DNA from: Limnothrix sp. FACHB-406
GTDB taxonomy: Bacteria > Cyanobacteriota > Cyanobacteriia > CACIAM-69d
Reading direction: 5' to 3'
Assembly: GCF_014698235.1 (NCBI RefSeq)
Contig: NZ_JACJSP010000003.1
Span: forward strand, 1-64,000
Length of the DNA stretch: 64,000 nucleotides
In this document: piece by piece, positions 42,263 to 52,074 of the stretch
How positions within the stretch are numbered: position 1 is the stretch's first letter
Layout of the letters: each line of letters begins with the position of its first letter
Position numbers and translations under genes: made by a program
Notes under the pieces: model-generated
Told to the model about the DNA's origin: nothing
The model's database searches: none
Seen by the model: the letters and a program-made list of their open reading frames with translations, nothing else

Positions 42263-43769
42263 ATGGAATTTCGAGCAAGTGTCAGCAGCCCGATCGAATG
42301 GACGGGCGCTGGTTTGGCGATCGGGCTGTTTGAGTCGGAACTGGAAACCCTGGCGGGTGACTTGGCGGCCTTGAACGATCGACTGGGTGGGGCCCTGCGC
42401 GAGGCGATCGATGAGGCCGAATTTAAGGGCAAGCCCGGCAACACTGCAACCCTGCGCGTGGGTAGCAGCACACCCGTTCGCAAATTAATCTTGATTGGGT
42501 TGGGCAACTCAGAGGATCTGCCGCTCGATCGGCTGCGCCAAGGGGCCGCCGCCGCCGCCAAGGCCGCCCGGGCCCAAAAGTGCGATCGCCTGGCCATTGC
42601 GTTTCCGCTGGCCAACCAAGAGGCGGCCGCCGCTGCCCAAGCCATCACCGAAGGGGTGCATTTGTCGCTCTATCGCGATCGCCGCTTCAAGTCCGATAGC
42701 GAAGAAAACGGCAAAACCCCCAAGCCCGAGACGATCGAGCTGTTGCCATTCCGGAATGGAACCACAGACTCAGCAGCGATCGCCCAAGGGATCGATCGGG
42801 GGGAAAAAATCGCTGCCGGAACCATTTTGGCCCGCGAGTTAGTGGCCGCTCCGGCCAACGTGGTCACCCCCATCACCATGGCCGAAACGGCCCAGGCGAT
42901 CGCCGCCAACCCCGGCTGGGAACTGACGATTTTGGAAAAGGAAGATTGCGAAAAACTGGGTATGGGCAGTTTTTTGGGAGTTGCCCAAGCGTCTGACCTG
43001 CCGCCGAAGTTTATCCACTTGGTTTACAAGCCCCAAGGCACGCCCCGCAAAAAGTTGGCGATCGTGGGCAAGGGTCTGACCTTCGACAGCGGCGGCTTGA
43101 ACATCAAGGCCGGCGCAGGCAGCAGCATTGATAATGATGAAAACCGACATGGGCGGCGCGGGCGCAACCTTTGGCGCGGCCCAGGCGATCGCCCTGTTGC
43201 AACCGGATGTGGAAGTGCATTTCATTTCCGCCGTCACTGAAAACATGATCAGCGGGCGAGCCATGCACCCGGGCGACATCCTCACCGCCTCCAATGGCAA
43301 AACGATCGAGGTGGGCAACACCGACGCAGAAGGCCGCCTGACCCTGGCCGACGCGCTCGTCTATGCGGACAAGCTGGGCGTGGAGGCGATCGTGGACTTG
43401 GCCACCCTCACGGGCGCTTGCGTGGTGGCACTGGGCGATGAGATTGCTGGCCTGTGGGCCACCGATGAAACCCTGGCCAACGGCTTGAAAGCCGCCGCCG
43501 CCAAGGCCGGTGAAAAGCTGTGGCAAATGCCCCTCGAAGAACCCTACTTCGACAAGATGAAATCCGTGGTGGCTGACATGAAAAACATCGGCGGCCGCGC
43601 GGGTGGTTCAATCACCGCTGCCCTGTTCCTGAAGCAGTTTGTGAAAGACACGCCTTGGGCGCACTTGGATGTGGCGGGGCCCGTCTGGAGCGACAAGGAT
43701 TCAGGACTGAATCCCGCCGGGGCCACCGGTTACGGGGTTCGTACCTTGGTGGAGTGGATTTTGGCTTAA
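42263..43769 (+). pseudogene. pepA: Leucyl aminopeptidase PepA, single-base frameshift
   Basis: Two frames add up to a complete M17 aminopeptidase. The first (42263 to the frameshift) ends [20 protein letters not shown] with metal-binding Lys/Asp. The second continues [39 protein letters not shown]-type active site (NTDAEGRL) and the C terminus to 43769. Between them ATTGATAATGATG reads through only if one base is removed near 43130-43134; removing the T at 43132 restores [10 protein letters not shown]. It is either a sequencing error or a young mutation, since both halves are otherwise pristine. Confidence 0.9.
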
Positions 43770-43862
43770 TAACTAGCTCACTGAGCGGCTGAATCGCTGG
43801 TTCAAGGGCTGGCTCAGTCTGGACTGGCTCAGTCTGGATCAGTAACGGCCGCTCCCGGTCAG

Positions 43863-43895
43863 GGCGCTGCGAGGACGTATGAGGCCCGCAGCGCC
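43863..43895 (+). terminator. Hairpin downstream of pepA
   Basis: GGCGCTGCG (43863-43871) and CGCAGCGCC (43887-43895) pair perfectly around a 15-nt loop. It lies 94 bp after the pepA stop; no T-run follows, so it is a weak or factor-dependent terminator candidate. Confidence 0.5.
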
Positions 43896-44150
43896 GACCA
43901 GCGGCGAATCCATCAATCCATCAGATCCCCTAGCATTCAGATTCCCTAGCGTTTGACGAACTGGCGACGATTCAATAGAATCGGCCCCAACTCCGTAGCC
44001 TTGCCCAGGGTCAATCTTTCGGTGGTTCAGCCGAGTTGAAAGTCTGACCGTTGCGAAATTTGCCCCCTTCCAGCAACCCAACGTTGTGTCTGGGCAAGGC
44101 GGTGCTTGGGGATGGCGGCTGCGTCCCTTGCCCATATTTGGTGTGGTGGT
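43896..44150. other. Intergenic region
   Basis: With the sequence before the hairpin, about 380 bp separate pepA from the GspC-like gene. CTGGCTCAGTCTGGA is repeated at 43810-43835. Otherwise nothing is recognised. Confidence 0.4.
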
Positions 44151-45227
44151 ATGACTTTGTCCATTGAGCCTCGCGAATCCAACCCGACGATCGCCCCCCG
44201 ATCGACCTCGGCCGCTGACTGGTATGCCGACCAGCTCATGGATGACTTGTTTGGGGATTTGGAGCGATCGCTCGAAGAGGGTGTGGAACTGTTGACCCCA
44301 CCCCCGGAACCCTCGCCCCCGATCGCCCTGCAATCGATCGCCGTGCCGCCCTTGGTGTTGCCAGCGGAGGTGTTGCCGCCCCCGCCGCCGCCCAAAATTC
44401 AAGAGCCAGATCCAGAGCTAATCGAAGCAGTGGCCGACGCGGAACGGGCCCGGCAATCGGTGCGCCTGTTCGATCGCTTAACCATCGGCGCGGCGGCCCT
44501 GTCCCTGTTGGCCACCGTGGGCCTGTGGTTCGCCAATCGCAACGAACCGGCAGCGGTGATGGCCGACGGCTCCCCGGCGGCTCCCGTTGCTTCCGTGGCC
44601 AACGACGGCAGCAGCGCCCCCGACGATACGGAATTTGCTGCCTATATTTCCCGTTCCTTGGATGCGATCGAGCGGCGCACCAATGGCAGCGGCCCCGTTG
44701 CCCCGTTGCCCCAGCCTCCCGCGATCGCGCCAGTGCCCTCGCAATTGCCGAACGTTGTCACCCTCAATCCTCCGAACCCCAGCCCCGCGCCACCGGCCTC
44801 CAGCGCTGCCGTCACGCCTGCGGCCCCGGTTGGGTTTCCCCTGTCCAGCAACTTGGTGGACGCGATCGAGCGCTTAACCCGTTTGCTGGAACGGAATCCC
44901 AACTTGTCCGCCAACTTACCCCAACCCAACGGAGCTGCCACCCGCCCCAGCCCCGCGCCGGCCGCTTCCCCTCAACCAACCGCCAGCCCAGCCGCGTCAC
45001 CGGGGCCCGTTGCGGTTGCTCCCAGCATGACCTACGTTCTGGTGGGGGTTTTGGAATTGGGCGATCGCTCCTCAGCCTTGGTTTCTGTGAACGGCGTAAC
45101 CCGACGGGTCAGCATGGGCGAGGCGATCGGGGCCAGTGGTTGGACTTTGGTGGAGGTGGCCAACCAAGCCGCGACCCTCCGACGAGATGGCGAAACACGT
45201 TCTGTGTTTGTGGGTCAGCAATTTTAG
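44151..45227 (+). CDS. Single-span envelope protein, GspC/PilP-like C-terminal domain
   Basis: From the ATG at 44151 (358 aa): a cytoplasmic N-terminal 110 residues with Pro-rich LLTPPPEPSPPIAL, one transmembrane helix (LTIGAAALSLLATVGLWFA, about 110-128), a Pro/Ala/Ser-rich linker and a final 70-residue beta domain (YVLVGVLELGDRSSALVSVN, RRVSMGEAIGASGWTLVEV). The end resembles the homology region of GspC or PilP, which links inner and outer membrane secretion or pilus complexes. No pilus genes are adjacent. Assignment is tentative. Confidence 0.6.
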   Translation: MTLSIEPRESNPTIAPRSTSAADWYADQLMDDLFGDLERSLEEGVELLTPPPEPSPPIALQSIAVPPLVLPAEVLPPPPPPKIQEPDPELIEAVADAERARQSVRLFDRLTIGAAALSLLATVGLWFANRNEPAAVMADGSPAAPVASVANDGSSAPDDTEFAAYISRSLDAIERRTNGSGPVAPLPQPPAIAPVPSQLPNVVTLNPPNPSPAPPASSAAVTPAAPVGFPLSSNLVDAIERLTRLLERNPNLSANLPQPNGAATRPSPAPAASPQPTASPAASPGPVAVAPSMTYVLVGVLELGDRSSALVSVNGVTRRVSMGEAIGASGWTLVEVANQAATLRRDGETRSVFVGQQF

Positions 45228-45266
45228 GACACTTTCAAGTCCTGATGACAACGCAAAATCCTGGCA

Positions 45267-45291
45267 GCAAGGGGTTTAAACCCCTTGTCTG
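45267..45291. repeat. Palindromic GCAAGGGGTTTAAACCCCTTG repeat, copy 1
   Basis: A near-perfect 20-bp palindrome followed by TCTG. A second copy with GCTTAAGC centre lies at 62004-62028. Both are followed by CTTGTCTG. It is in the gap between the GspC-like gene and the YiiX-like gene (convergent), where it could serve as a bidirectional terminator. Confidence 0.6.
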
Positions 45292-45316
45292 TAGTGATTT
45301 AAATTGATCACAGGAA

Positions 45317-46123
45317 CTAATCTTTCAAGGTACTCGGAAAATCAGCAGCGTTATAGCCAGGGATCTCGATCGGGTCGCCCCAGAGCAAGTAATAATCCTC
45401 CGCATAAATCGGAAAGCGACAAAGGTCGATCGGGGTTGTTTCCGATGGGTTAACCCCCTGAATTAACCCAGCCGCTTGGAAGGCCGCTGCAATTAATTCA
45501 GAGCAGAAAAAACTAGAGTGATCTTCCTGGGCGCAGGTTAATCCCACTTCATCTAAGATATCCAAGCCCGCCAACGCAGCCTGCACAAAATCGTAGGCAC
45601 GCTTTTCGCTTTGGCGCATGAAATCCGTGAACTTTTGCAGATCCAAGCGAGAGCGATGTTGCTCCCCCAACGGTAGCCACCAAATTTGGCCATCATAGCC
45701 ATCCATCAGGGCGCTTAATTTATTGATTTGTACGCCACTTTTGGCAATTCCCGTGTCTTGGTCAAAGCAAAGGGGATGGGATTCAATAATATAAATTTCC
45801 GGTTGATCCGTGGTCAGCATATCAATTTCGAGTAGGGAGGAAGCTAGCTCCAAACTGATATGTTCCTGATCCTCCGTTGCGCTTGCACTAGGATTTTGGT
45901 CACCTTTGGCATCTGAATCAACTTCGCCATCTGGCTTACCATCAACGTTGATCCTGCTGGGCCCATTGATCATGAATGCTGGCTGAAATACAGCGCCCAC
46001 ATGGGAAACCGTGGATTGGGTTGAAAGGCGCACCGTTCCCGACAGAATATCCGCCCCCGCAAAGGCAATCACATCTCCCGATCGCATCCGATGACAAACT
46101 TCGTGATATTGCACAATATTCAT
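45317..46123 (-). CDS. YiiX-like permuted papain-fold hydrolase
   Basis: A permuted NlpC/P60 arrangement: the His comes first (GDVIAFAGADILSG, then VSHVGAVF) and the Cys later (FFCSELIAAAFQAAGL). Such proteins act as amidases or thioesterases on lipids or peptides. A poorly conserved acidic insert (GEVDSDAKGDQNPSASATED) lies in between. I prefer the ATG at 46123 (MNIVQYHEVCHRMRSGD), since the sequence upstream to 46198 lacks family features. Downstream of two DUF29-like genes on the same strand. Confidence 0.7.
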   Translation of the reverse strand: MNIVQYHEVCHRMRSGDVIAFAGADILSGTVRLSTQSTVSHVGAVFQPAFMINGPSRINVDGKPDGEVDSDAKGDQNPSASATEDQEHISLELASSLLEIDMLTTDQPEIYIIESHPLCFDQDTGIAKSGVQINKLSALMDGYDGQIWWLPLGEQHRSRLDLQKFTDFMRQSEKRAYDFVQAALAGLDILDEVGLTCAQEDHSSFFCSELIAAAFQAAGLIQGVNPSETTPIDLCRFPIYAEDYYLLWGDPIEIPGYNAADFPSTLKD

Positions 46124-46184
46124 GATGTTTCGGGCTGTGGCTGGGTGTGTGTCAGTTATAAACGCTGATTGATCAAGAAAATTA

Positions 46185-46607
46185 TTACTCAGGGGCAATC
46201 ATCTTCAATGCCTGTTGCAAAATTTCGGGGCGATCGACCATTGCGGCCAATTCTTCGGCCTCATGTCGCCCTTCAAAGGCCTCAATCGCTGCTGCTTTCA
46301 GGGCTAGTCCATAAACCTTTTCAAGGATTGCTGTCAGTTCATCCCGTTTGATGTAGTAGCTACCGGACGATCGTTGGTTCGTGTTTAAAATTTCGTCTAC
46401 AGAATTTTGAATCGAGAGTTCCCAAGAACGGGTCGATCGCTTTTCGGCTGCTTGTTTAATTAAATGAATCAATAAAATTTTGCTGTAACTCCGAATTTTG
46501 TTGCGAATGGCAGTTAGTCCCATTTCTTCCATCTCTTCCACAATCGCCAGCGCCCGATGCACATCACCCGCTAGCAATAACTCATGCAACGTCAAGATTT
46601 CTTCCAT
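46185..46607 (-). CDS. DUF29-like protein, paralogue 1
   Basis: 140 aa, helical. The N terminus MEEILTLHELLLAGDVHRAL is nearly identical to that of the next gene upstream. The middle motif EEMGLTAIRNKIRSYSKILL, then LIHLIKQAAEKRSTRSWEL, has the MG-x10-LL-x-HL...RS-RSW pattern of the DUF29 family of cyanobacteria. The C terminus EAFEGRHEAEELAAMVDRPE is also shared. Function unknown. A+T-rich. Confidence 0.7.
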   Translation of the reverse strand: MEEILTLHELLLAGDVHRALAIVEEMEEMGLTAIRNKIRSYSKILLIHLIKQAAEKRSTRSWELSIQNSVDEILNTNQRSSGSYYIKRDELTAILEKVYGLALKAAAIEAFEGRHEAEELAAMVDRPEILQQALKMIAPE

Positions 46608-46612
46608 AATAC

Positions 46613-47053
46613 TTAGGCTCCTGCTTGAGCTTGCGAGTCAATCATAGTTAACGCTTGTTTCAAGATGGCAATGCGATCGACCATCGCCGCTAACTCTTCA
46701 GCCTCATAGCGCCCCTCAAAAGCTTCTAGCGCAGCTCGATCGATCGCGCTAGCATAGGCTTCATCGAGAATTTCTTGTAATTCATCAACCGATAAATAAT
46801 AACCACCAGATTTTCGGCGTTTGTTTTTTCGCTGAATGTGGCGGACGGCATTTCGAATAGCAACTTCCCAAGAACGAGTCGATCGCTCTTCTACCTTTTG
46901 CTGGATGAGATGAGTCAGGAGGACGATCGCATAGCTATAGATTTGATCGACAATCGCGCTGCGCCCCATCTCTTCGAGTTCCTCAACAATTACCAATGCA
47001 CCAGCTACATCGCCAGCCAGCAATAGCTCATGTAATGTCAAAATTTCTTCCAT
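46613..47053 (-). CDS. DUF29-like protein, paralogue 2
   Basis: 146 aa from the ATG at 47053 (MEEILTLHELLLAGDVAGAL). It differs from paralogue 1 mainly in the middle (SVDELQEILDEAYASAIDRA) and keeps EEMGRSAIVDQIYSYAIVLL-like and RSTRSWEVAIRNA blocks. The gap of 5 bp to the next gene and the same strand mark a tandem duplication and one transcript. The two copies have already diverged well, so the duplication is not recent. Confidence 0.7.
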   Translation of the reverse strand: MEEILTLHELLLAGDVAGALVIVEELEEMGRSAIVDQIYSYAIVLLTHLIQQKVEERSTRSWEVAIRNAVRHIQRKNKRRKSGGYYLSVDELQEILDEAYASAIDRAALEAFEGRYEAEELAAMVDRIAILKQALTMIDSQAQAGA

Positions 47054-47148
47054 AATACTGAAGCTCCCGATCAAGCTTGCGAATTAGCCATGATCATTTT
47101 TAATCTTTTCTTTTCGGGTAACTCGTAGGGTTAGCAATGCTCACCCTG

Positions 47149-47919
47149 CTACTCCTTCAGAAACAGTGATGGATCTATGATTTTGATGATGTCAATAATT
47201 TCTTCTGGTGAAGCCAAAAACCATTCATTCCCCGGCGCGTCAGTTTTATCTTGATTACGAATTCTCAAAATTCTATGAATACTAGACTCCCAATCAGACG
47301 GTTTAGAAGTCCGCAGAAGAACCGCAAATTGTGGATATTCAGGTAGGCCTGTTCCCACTTGTGCCAAAATTCGTTGCGTTGGATCTCCATCTGTCTTGCC
47401 AATCTTGCACGGCCAACGCTTTTGATTATTCATCAATGCAAATTCTTTATATGTTTTCAAGTAAAAAACATATACACATGATTCTCCACTACCTAGTTCA
47501 ACTTCCGGTCTCAAAGTATCATTGATACTTGAATCGCCATTCGTATCAGATACTATCCCCTGAATTAACACTGGAAATTTTTCTTCTAGATCATCCGATA
47601 TCTTTTCAAAATCAGTGATTGGACTGGAAGAGGGTAGATTCTTACCACCCAAAATTGTCCAATTATTCCTGGAAGAATTAACTGCTTGCTCTTGATTTTT
47701 TAAATATCTCAGAGCGTGCTTAATGCAGCTTATAATTCCCGTTTTTCCAGAAGGGGGCTTTCCTCCTCTCTGAATATGCTCGTCAAGAATGATCTTACGA
47801 ACCTTCTCTGTTTCAATGATTTCACCAGATAGTAGTTCAAGAATTAGTTCTGCTGCCATAACTGGGGTGAGCGGTTGCTGCCGGTAGCGGTACAGGCTAC
47901 TTGAATTTTGATTGGTCAT
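47149..47919 (-). CDS. GIY-YIG-like nuclease family protein
   Basis: The C-terminal half of this 256-residue protein has CVYVFYLKTYKEFALMNNQK followed by PCKIGKTDGDPTQRILAQVG, the T5orf172/GIY-YIG pattern (V-Y-V-F for GIY, KIGKT for YIG, Arg next), then ESSIHRILRIRNQ and GNEWFLASPEEIIDII with the Glu/Asn. The N-terminal half has a helical EIIETEKVRKIILDEHIQRG segment that may bind DNA. A+T-rich and probably transferred. No adjacent restriction partner is visible. Confidence 0.72.
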   Translation of the reverse strand: MTNQNSSSLYRYRQQPLTPVMAAELILELLSGEIIETEKVRKIILDEHIQRGGKPPSGKTGIISCIKHALRYLKNQEQAVNSSRNNWTILGGKNLPSSSPITDFEKISDDLEEKFPVLIQGIVSDTNGDSSINDTLRPEVELGSGESCVYVFYLKTYKEFALMNNQKRWPCKIGKTDGDPTQRILAQVGTGLPEYPQFAVLLRTSKPSDWESSIHRILRIRNQDKTDAPGNEWFLASPEEIIDIIKIIDPSLFLKE

Positions 47920-48062
47920 GTGAGCGCTTGTGTTTACTTACAAAACAAATTTTAGATCATTAGCCTTTATTTTACATGTATCAACTTTTAACCAGACGAT
48001 CGCCCGTAGTCCCGGCTCGTACTACATTCGACTGAGAGCAAACGCTGATCAGTTGAACTGTC

Positions 48063-50033
48063 ATGTCACAACCGACGATCGAATCGATCCTTCAAGAAAA
48101 TCGCACCTTTGCGCCGCCTGCGGATTTGGCGGCCAATGCCGAAATTAAAAGCCTGGACGACTATCAAGCCCTGTACGATCGCGCCGCTGCCGACCCCACC
48201 GCTTTTTGGGCAGAACTCGCTGAAAAAGAACTCGACTGGTTCCAAAAATGGGACACCGCTCTTGATTGGCAGCCCCCCGTTGCCAAATGGTTTGGCGGCG
48301 GGAAAATCAACATTTCCCATAACTGTCTCGATCGCCACCTAACCACCTGGCGCAAAAACAAAGCCGCTCTGATTTGGGAAGGCGAACCCGGCGACTCGCG
48401 CACCCTCACCTATGCCCAACTGCATCGGGAAGTTTGCCAGTTTGCCAACGTCCTGAAATCCCTCGGCGCGCAAAAGGGCGACATCATTGGCATCTACATG
48501 CCGATGATCCCGGAAGCCGCGATCGCCATGTTGGCCTGTGCCCGGATTGGCGCGGCCCACAGCGTCGTGTTTGGTGGGTTCAGCGCCGAAGCCCTGCGCG
48601 ATCGCCTCAACGATGCCAAGGCCAAACTGGTGATCACCGCCGATGGGGGCTTCCGCAAAGACACCGCCGTGCCCCTGAAAGTGCAGGTCGATCGCGCCCT
48701 CGACAACAACGCCGCCCCCAGCGTCGAAAACGTGCTGGTCGTGAAGCGCACGGGACAAGACGTTCACATGGAGCCGGGCCGCGACCATTGGTGGCACGAC
48801 CTGCAACAAAACGCCAGCGCCGATTGCCCCGCCGAGCCGATGGACAGCGAAGACCTGCTGTTTGTGCTCTACACCTCCGGCAGCACCGGCAAACCCAAGG
48901 GCGTGGTTCACACCACAGCGGGCTACAACCTCTATACCCACATGACGTTCAAATGGACGTTCGACATCAAAGACACCGATGTTTATTGGTGTACCGCCGA
49001 TGTGGGCTGGATTACGGGCCACAGCTACATCGTCTACGGCCCCCTGTCCAACGGAGCCACCACCTTGATGTATGAGGGCGCGCCCCGATCGTCCAATCCC
49101 GGCTGCTTCTGGGACGTGATTGAAAAATACGGCGTGACGATTTTCTACACCGCTCCCACGGCGATCCGCGCCTTCATCAAAATGGGCGAGCATCTGCCCA
49201 AGGCCCGCAACCTCAGTTCCCTACGGCTGTTGGGAACCGTCGGCGAACCGATTAACCCGGAAGCCTGGATGTGGTACTACCGAGTGATTGGCAGCGAGCG
49301 CTGCCCGATCGTCGATACCTGGTGGCAAACGGAGACCGGCGGATTCATGATCACGCCGCTGCCGGGCGCGATTCCGACTAAGCCCGGTTCCGCCTCCAAG
49401 CCCTTCCCCGGCATTTTGGCGGATGTGGTGGATCTCGATGGCAACCCGGTAGGCGACAACGAGGGTGGCTATCTGGTCGTGAAGCATCCCTGGCCGAGCA
49501 TGATGCGGACGGTGTTTGGCGATGACCAACGATTCCGCAGCACCTATTGGGAGCACATCGCGCCCAAGGACGGCCAGCACTTCTACTTTGCGGGGGATGG
49601 TGCGCGCCGCGATGCTGATGGCTACTACTGGATCATGGGCCGCGTCGATGACGTGGTGAACGTGTCGGGCCACCGGCTGGGGACGATGGAGGTGGAGTCG
49701 GCGCTGGTGTCGCACCCGGCGGTGGCGGAAGCAGCCGTGGTGGGCAAGCCAGACGACCTGAAGGGCGAAGACATTGTGGCCTTTGTCACCCTGGAAGGGA
49801 CGGCGGCGGCCAGCGAGGAACTGATCAAGGAACTGAAACAGCACGTGGTGAAGGAAATCGGGGCGATCGCCCGGCCCGGTGAAATTCGCTTTACGGATGC
49901 GCTGCCGAAGACGCGATCGGGCAAAATCATGCGTCGTTTGTTGCGATCGCTCGCTTCGGGCCAAGAGGTTTCTGGGGACACTTCCACCCTCGAAGATCGC
50001 TCCGTGCTCGACAAACTCCGCGAAGGATCGTAA
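48063..50033 (+). CDS. acs: Acetyl-CoA synthetase (AMP-forming)
   Basis: Converts acetate, CoA and ATP to acetyl-CoA through acetyl-AMP. Seen: [38 protein letters not shown] (P-loop), [18 protein letters not shown] and [20 protein letters not shown], and the C-terminal [17 protein letters not shown] with the Lys usually acetylated for control. 656 aa, complete. The GC-rich, HIP1-rich composition contrasts with flanking A+T-rich genes, so acs is core and the flanks are accessory. Confidence 0.97.
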   Translation: MSQPTIESILQENRTFAPPADLAANAEIKSLDDYQALYDRAAADPTAFWAELAEKELDWFQKWDTALDWQPPVAKWFGGGKINISHNCLDRHLTTWRKNKAALIWEGEPGDSRTLTYAQLHREVCQFANVLKSLGAQKGDIIGIYMPMIPEAAIAMLACARIGAAHSVVFGGFSAEALRDRLNDAKAKLVITADGGFRKDTAVPLKVQVDRALDNNAAPSVENVLVVKRTGQDVHMEPGRDHWWHDLQQNASADCPAEPMDSEDLLFVLYTSGSTGKPKGVVHTTAGYNLYTHMTFKWTFDIKDTDVYWCTADVGWITGHSYIVYGPLSNGATTLMYEGAPRSSNPGCFWDVIEKYGVTIFYTAPTAIRAFIKMGEHLPKARNLSSLRLLGTVGEPINPEAWMWYYRVIGSERCPIVDTWWQTETGGFMITPLPGAIPTKPGSASKPFPGILADVVDLDGNPVGDNEGGYLVVKHPWPSMMRTVFGDDQRFRSTYWEHIAPKDGQHFYFAGDGARRDADGYYWIMGRVDDVVNVSGHRLGTMEVESALVSHPAVAEAAVVGKPDDLKGEDIVAFVTLEGTAAASEELIKELKQHVVKEIGAIARPGEIRFTDALPKTRSGKIMRRLLRSLASGQEVSGDTSTLEDRSVLDKLREGS

Positions 50034-50042
50034 TTGCTAGAC

Positions 50043-50081
50043 TATGGGCAGGACAGAGAGTCTATCTATCCTGCCCATAAT
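50043..50081 (+). terminator. Terminator-like hairpin after acs
   Basis: TATGGGCAGGA and TCCTGCCCATA pair around a 15-nt loop, 9 bp after the acs stop. It lacks a T-run but is the only strong structure there. Confidence 0.55.
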
Positions 50082-50123
50082 GCTAACCACACTCCATAAA
50101 ATTAAATTAATCAGAGAAATCCT

Positions 50124-50723
50124 ATGTCAACTCATCCAACGATACTTTCTAGCGGCACAATTGCGGTGGGAGAAACTTCGCTTCCAGCCTATCAATTTTC
50201 ACAAACTGACTATGCATTTCCTTTAAGCATTGTTTTACAGTTTTTGGCGCTTGAAAATCACCATCTCTCACCGAAACTAAAATTTTTGGTTGCAATTAAC
50301 ACACAAACGGAATTACCTGAAAGATTCATCATTATTGATGAAAATTTTGTGAATTTTTTGATTGAATTATCCCAAGGAAAACATCATGTTCAGGCGACAG
50401 CCATTTTGCAGAGCCTTGCAATGTCTGGGCTAGAACTTTGTCTACAGCATCAAAATGGTTCTGTAGATAAAAATCGAAATTTGTTAACCTCTGATTCTGA
50501 ATTACAAGTACAGTCTGCGTACCAAATTTCAGACCCTAGCAGATTTAGTATTGAACTCAAATTGGATCCTAGCTTAGTACCTGATGCTGAATCACTCCAT
50601 GCAGATCGTCTTCAGGAAATCAAAACACGAAATCAAGAACTCTTGAATTTACTCGATGAGTGGAATAACAACCCTGATCATGAATTAGATCACACCTGGG
50701 ACGAAGTAATGACAAATTTATGA
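50124..50723 (+). CDS. Hypothetical protein, putative partner of PIN toxin
   Basis: 199 aa, A+T-rich, starting MSTHPTILSSGTIAVGETSL. The C terminus is acidic (LLDEWNNNPDHELDHTWDEV). No known DNA-binding motif is apparent. It precedes the PIN-domain gene by 45 bp on the same strand, where an antitoxin normally lies, yet it is about twice the size of usual VapB antitoxins. Its length and an EIKTRNQELLNLLDEW helix may wrap the toxin. The role is inferred from position only. Confidence 0.55.
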   Translation: MSTHPTILSSGTIAVGETSLPAYQFSQTDYAFPLSIVLQFLALENHHLSPKLKFLVAINTQTELPERFIIIDENFVNFLIELSQGKHHVQATAILQSLAMSGLELCLQHQNGSVDKNRNLLTSDSELQVQSAYQISDPSRFSIELKLDPSLVPDAESLHADRLQEIKTRNQELLNLLDEWNNNPDHELDHTWDEVMTNL

Positions 50724-50768
50724 GATTTTTGCTTTGTCATGCCAATCTATTATTCTTAATTCAATGAA

Positions 50769-51257
50769 ATGAAAATCATTAATAAGCTTGCTCTTGATAC
50801 GAATATTTTAGGTCAATTACTAAACCCTAGTCCTACAAAGTTTACTGAATTGAAAGTATGGTTTCGGGCAATATTGCTCTCTGATGCTGAAGTTTTTCTA
50901 CCAGGAATTGTTGATTATGAAATGCGGCGATCTTTAGAATTACAGCGCCTTAAAGATCCGAACTATCGAGGGGTTGAGCGATTAAACCGATTTTTACAAT
51001 CAGTTCGATACTTACCCATCACGATTACTGATCTGAATCTTGCAGCAACTCTTTGGGCCGAAGCGCGCTACCGGGGTCAAAAAACGGAACCCGATCGTGA
51101 CTTGGGCGGCGATCCCATTTTGGCGGCTCAGGTTCGATCGCTCTTTTCACCCTGGGTCAATGTGGTTTTGGTCACTGAAAATCGCAAGCACCTAACGCGC
51201 TATGGCATTGATGCTCGATCGTTCCAAGAAATCCTATTCCCAGGAATGGAATCATGA
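50769..51257 (+). CDS. PIN-domain (VapC-like) ribonuclease
   Basis: The PIN acidic residues are visible: LALDTNILGQLL (first Asp), PGIVDYEMRRSLELQRL (Glu), LGGDPILAAQVRSL (Asp) and VVLVTENRKHLTRYG (late Asp position replaced by Glu-Asn). 162 aa, slightly longer than VapC. VapC-type toxins cut tRNA or rRNA. The upstream 199-residue gene is its likely partner. The 3' third is richer in CGATCG motifs than the 5' end. Confidence 0.8.
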   Translation: MKIINKLALDTNILGQLLNPSPTKFTELKVWFRAILLSDAEVFLPGIVDYEMRRSLELQRLKDPNYRGVERLNRFLQSVRYLPITITDLNLAATLWAEARYRGQKTEPDRDLGGDPILAAQVRSLFSPWVNVVLVTENRKHLTRYGIDARSFQEILFPGMES

Positions 51258-51362
51258 GCGATCGCCCCATACTTGAGCACTCAGAAAAATCCTGCATTGT
51301 CTAGCTGCGATGAGCTGTGATCCTCTGAACTCACCTGAAATTCAAAAAAAGGATCCTGTCCT

Positions 51363-51911
51363 TCACGCTGAATCAGGTTTGATGGAAGCGGCTTTCAGTT
51401 GCTTTTGGAGTTCATCAATCTGTTTTTGTTGCTCACGCAGCAGGTGCAGAATTTCGCTCAACTCTGCCTCGCGCAGAAGATTAATTTTGTCATGCAGCAG
51501 CTCAATTTCCAGCTCTGATTTCAGATTCACTTCATGATCATGCTTAGCCTCTTGGCGATCAATTTCATTTTGCCGATTTTGGCTCATCATGATGATTGGT
51601 GCTGTGTATGCTGCTTGGAATGACAACATCAAATTCAGCAAAATGAATGGATAGGAATCCCAATGGATAGTCTTGTTGCTGACATTGCAAAAAATCCAAA
51701 AACCTAAACAAATGGACTGGATGATGACAAATTTCCAAGAGCCAACCGTTGAAGCCACCAAGTCAGCAAGATGCGAACCCAAATCCGCTTTTTCTTTGGG
51801 TGGGTTCTCAGCGGGATTTCGTTCCCGTAGGCGCTGAATCAGCCGATATTGCTCGGGGGTAATATTGGCGCGGCTGGGGCGACGAGGATAGCCGGGAGAA
51901 TTGACGGGCAT
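51363..51911 (-). CDS. DUF1003 membrane protein
   Basis: 182 aa. Two helices bracket the DUF1003 core: LGSHLADLVASTVGSWKFVI, IQSICLGFWIFCN and YPFILLNLMLSFQAAYTAPI, then MMSQNRQNEIDRQEAKHDHE, the family signature. A long C-terminal coiled coil (KSELEIELLHDKINLLREAE to EQQKQIDELQKQLKA) follows. Family function unknown. It faces the MFS gene divergently, with the intergenic region 51912-52074. Confidence 0.88.
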   Translation of the reverse strand: MPVNSPGYPRRPSRANITPEQYRLIQRLRERNPAENPPKEKADLGSHLADLVASTVGSWKFVIIQSICLGFWIFCNVSNKTIHWDSYPFILLNLMLSFQAAYTAPIIMMSQNRQNEIDRQEAKHDHEVNLKSELEIELLHDKINLLREAELSEILHLLREQQKQIDELQKQLKAASIKPDSA

Positions 51912-52074
51912 AACGCGATCTCGTGGGAGAAAGTTAGCACTAGGATATTGAGGCTCAAGGGGTTGTGGCTAAAAATAGCCGCAGTGAAAGGGGGGAGTCT
52001 CTGGTATTCACACCACTGTTGCACCACTCCCGTCGGATCGCTCTCGGTTGGTTAACAGCAGTAAACTCAACCCA

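Noticed and set aside
48339-49193. A 284-codon minus-strand frame inside acs
   Set aside because: Antisense shadow of a conserved gene rich in GC third positions.
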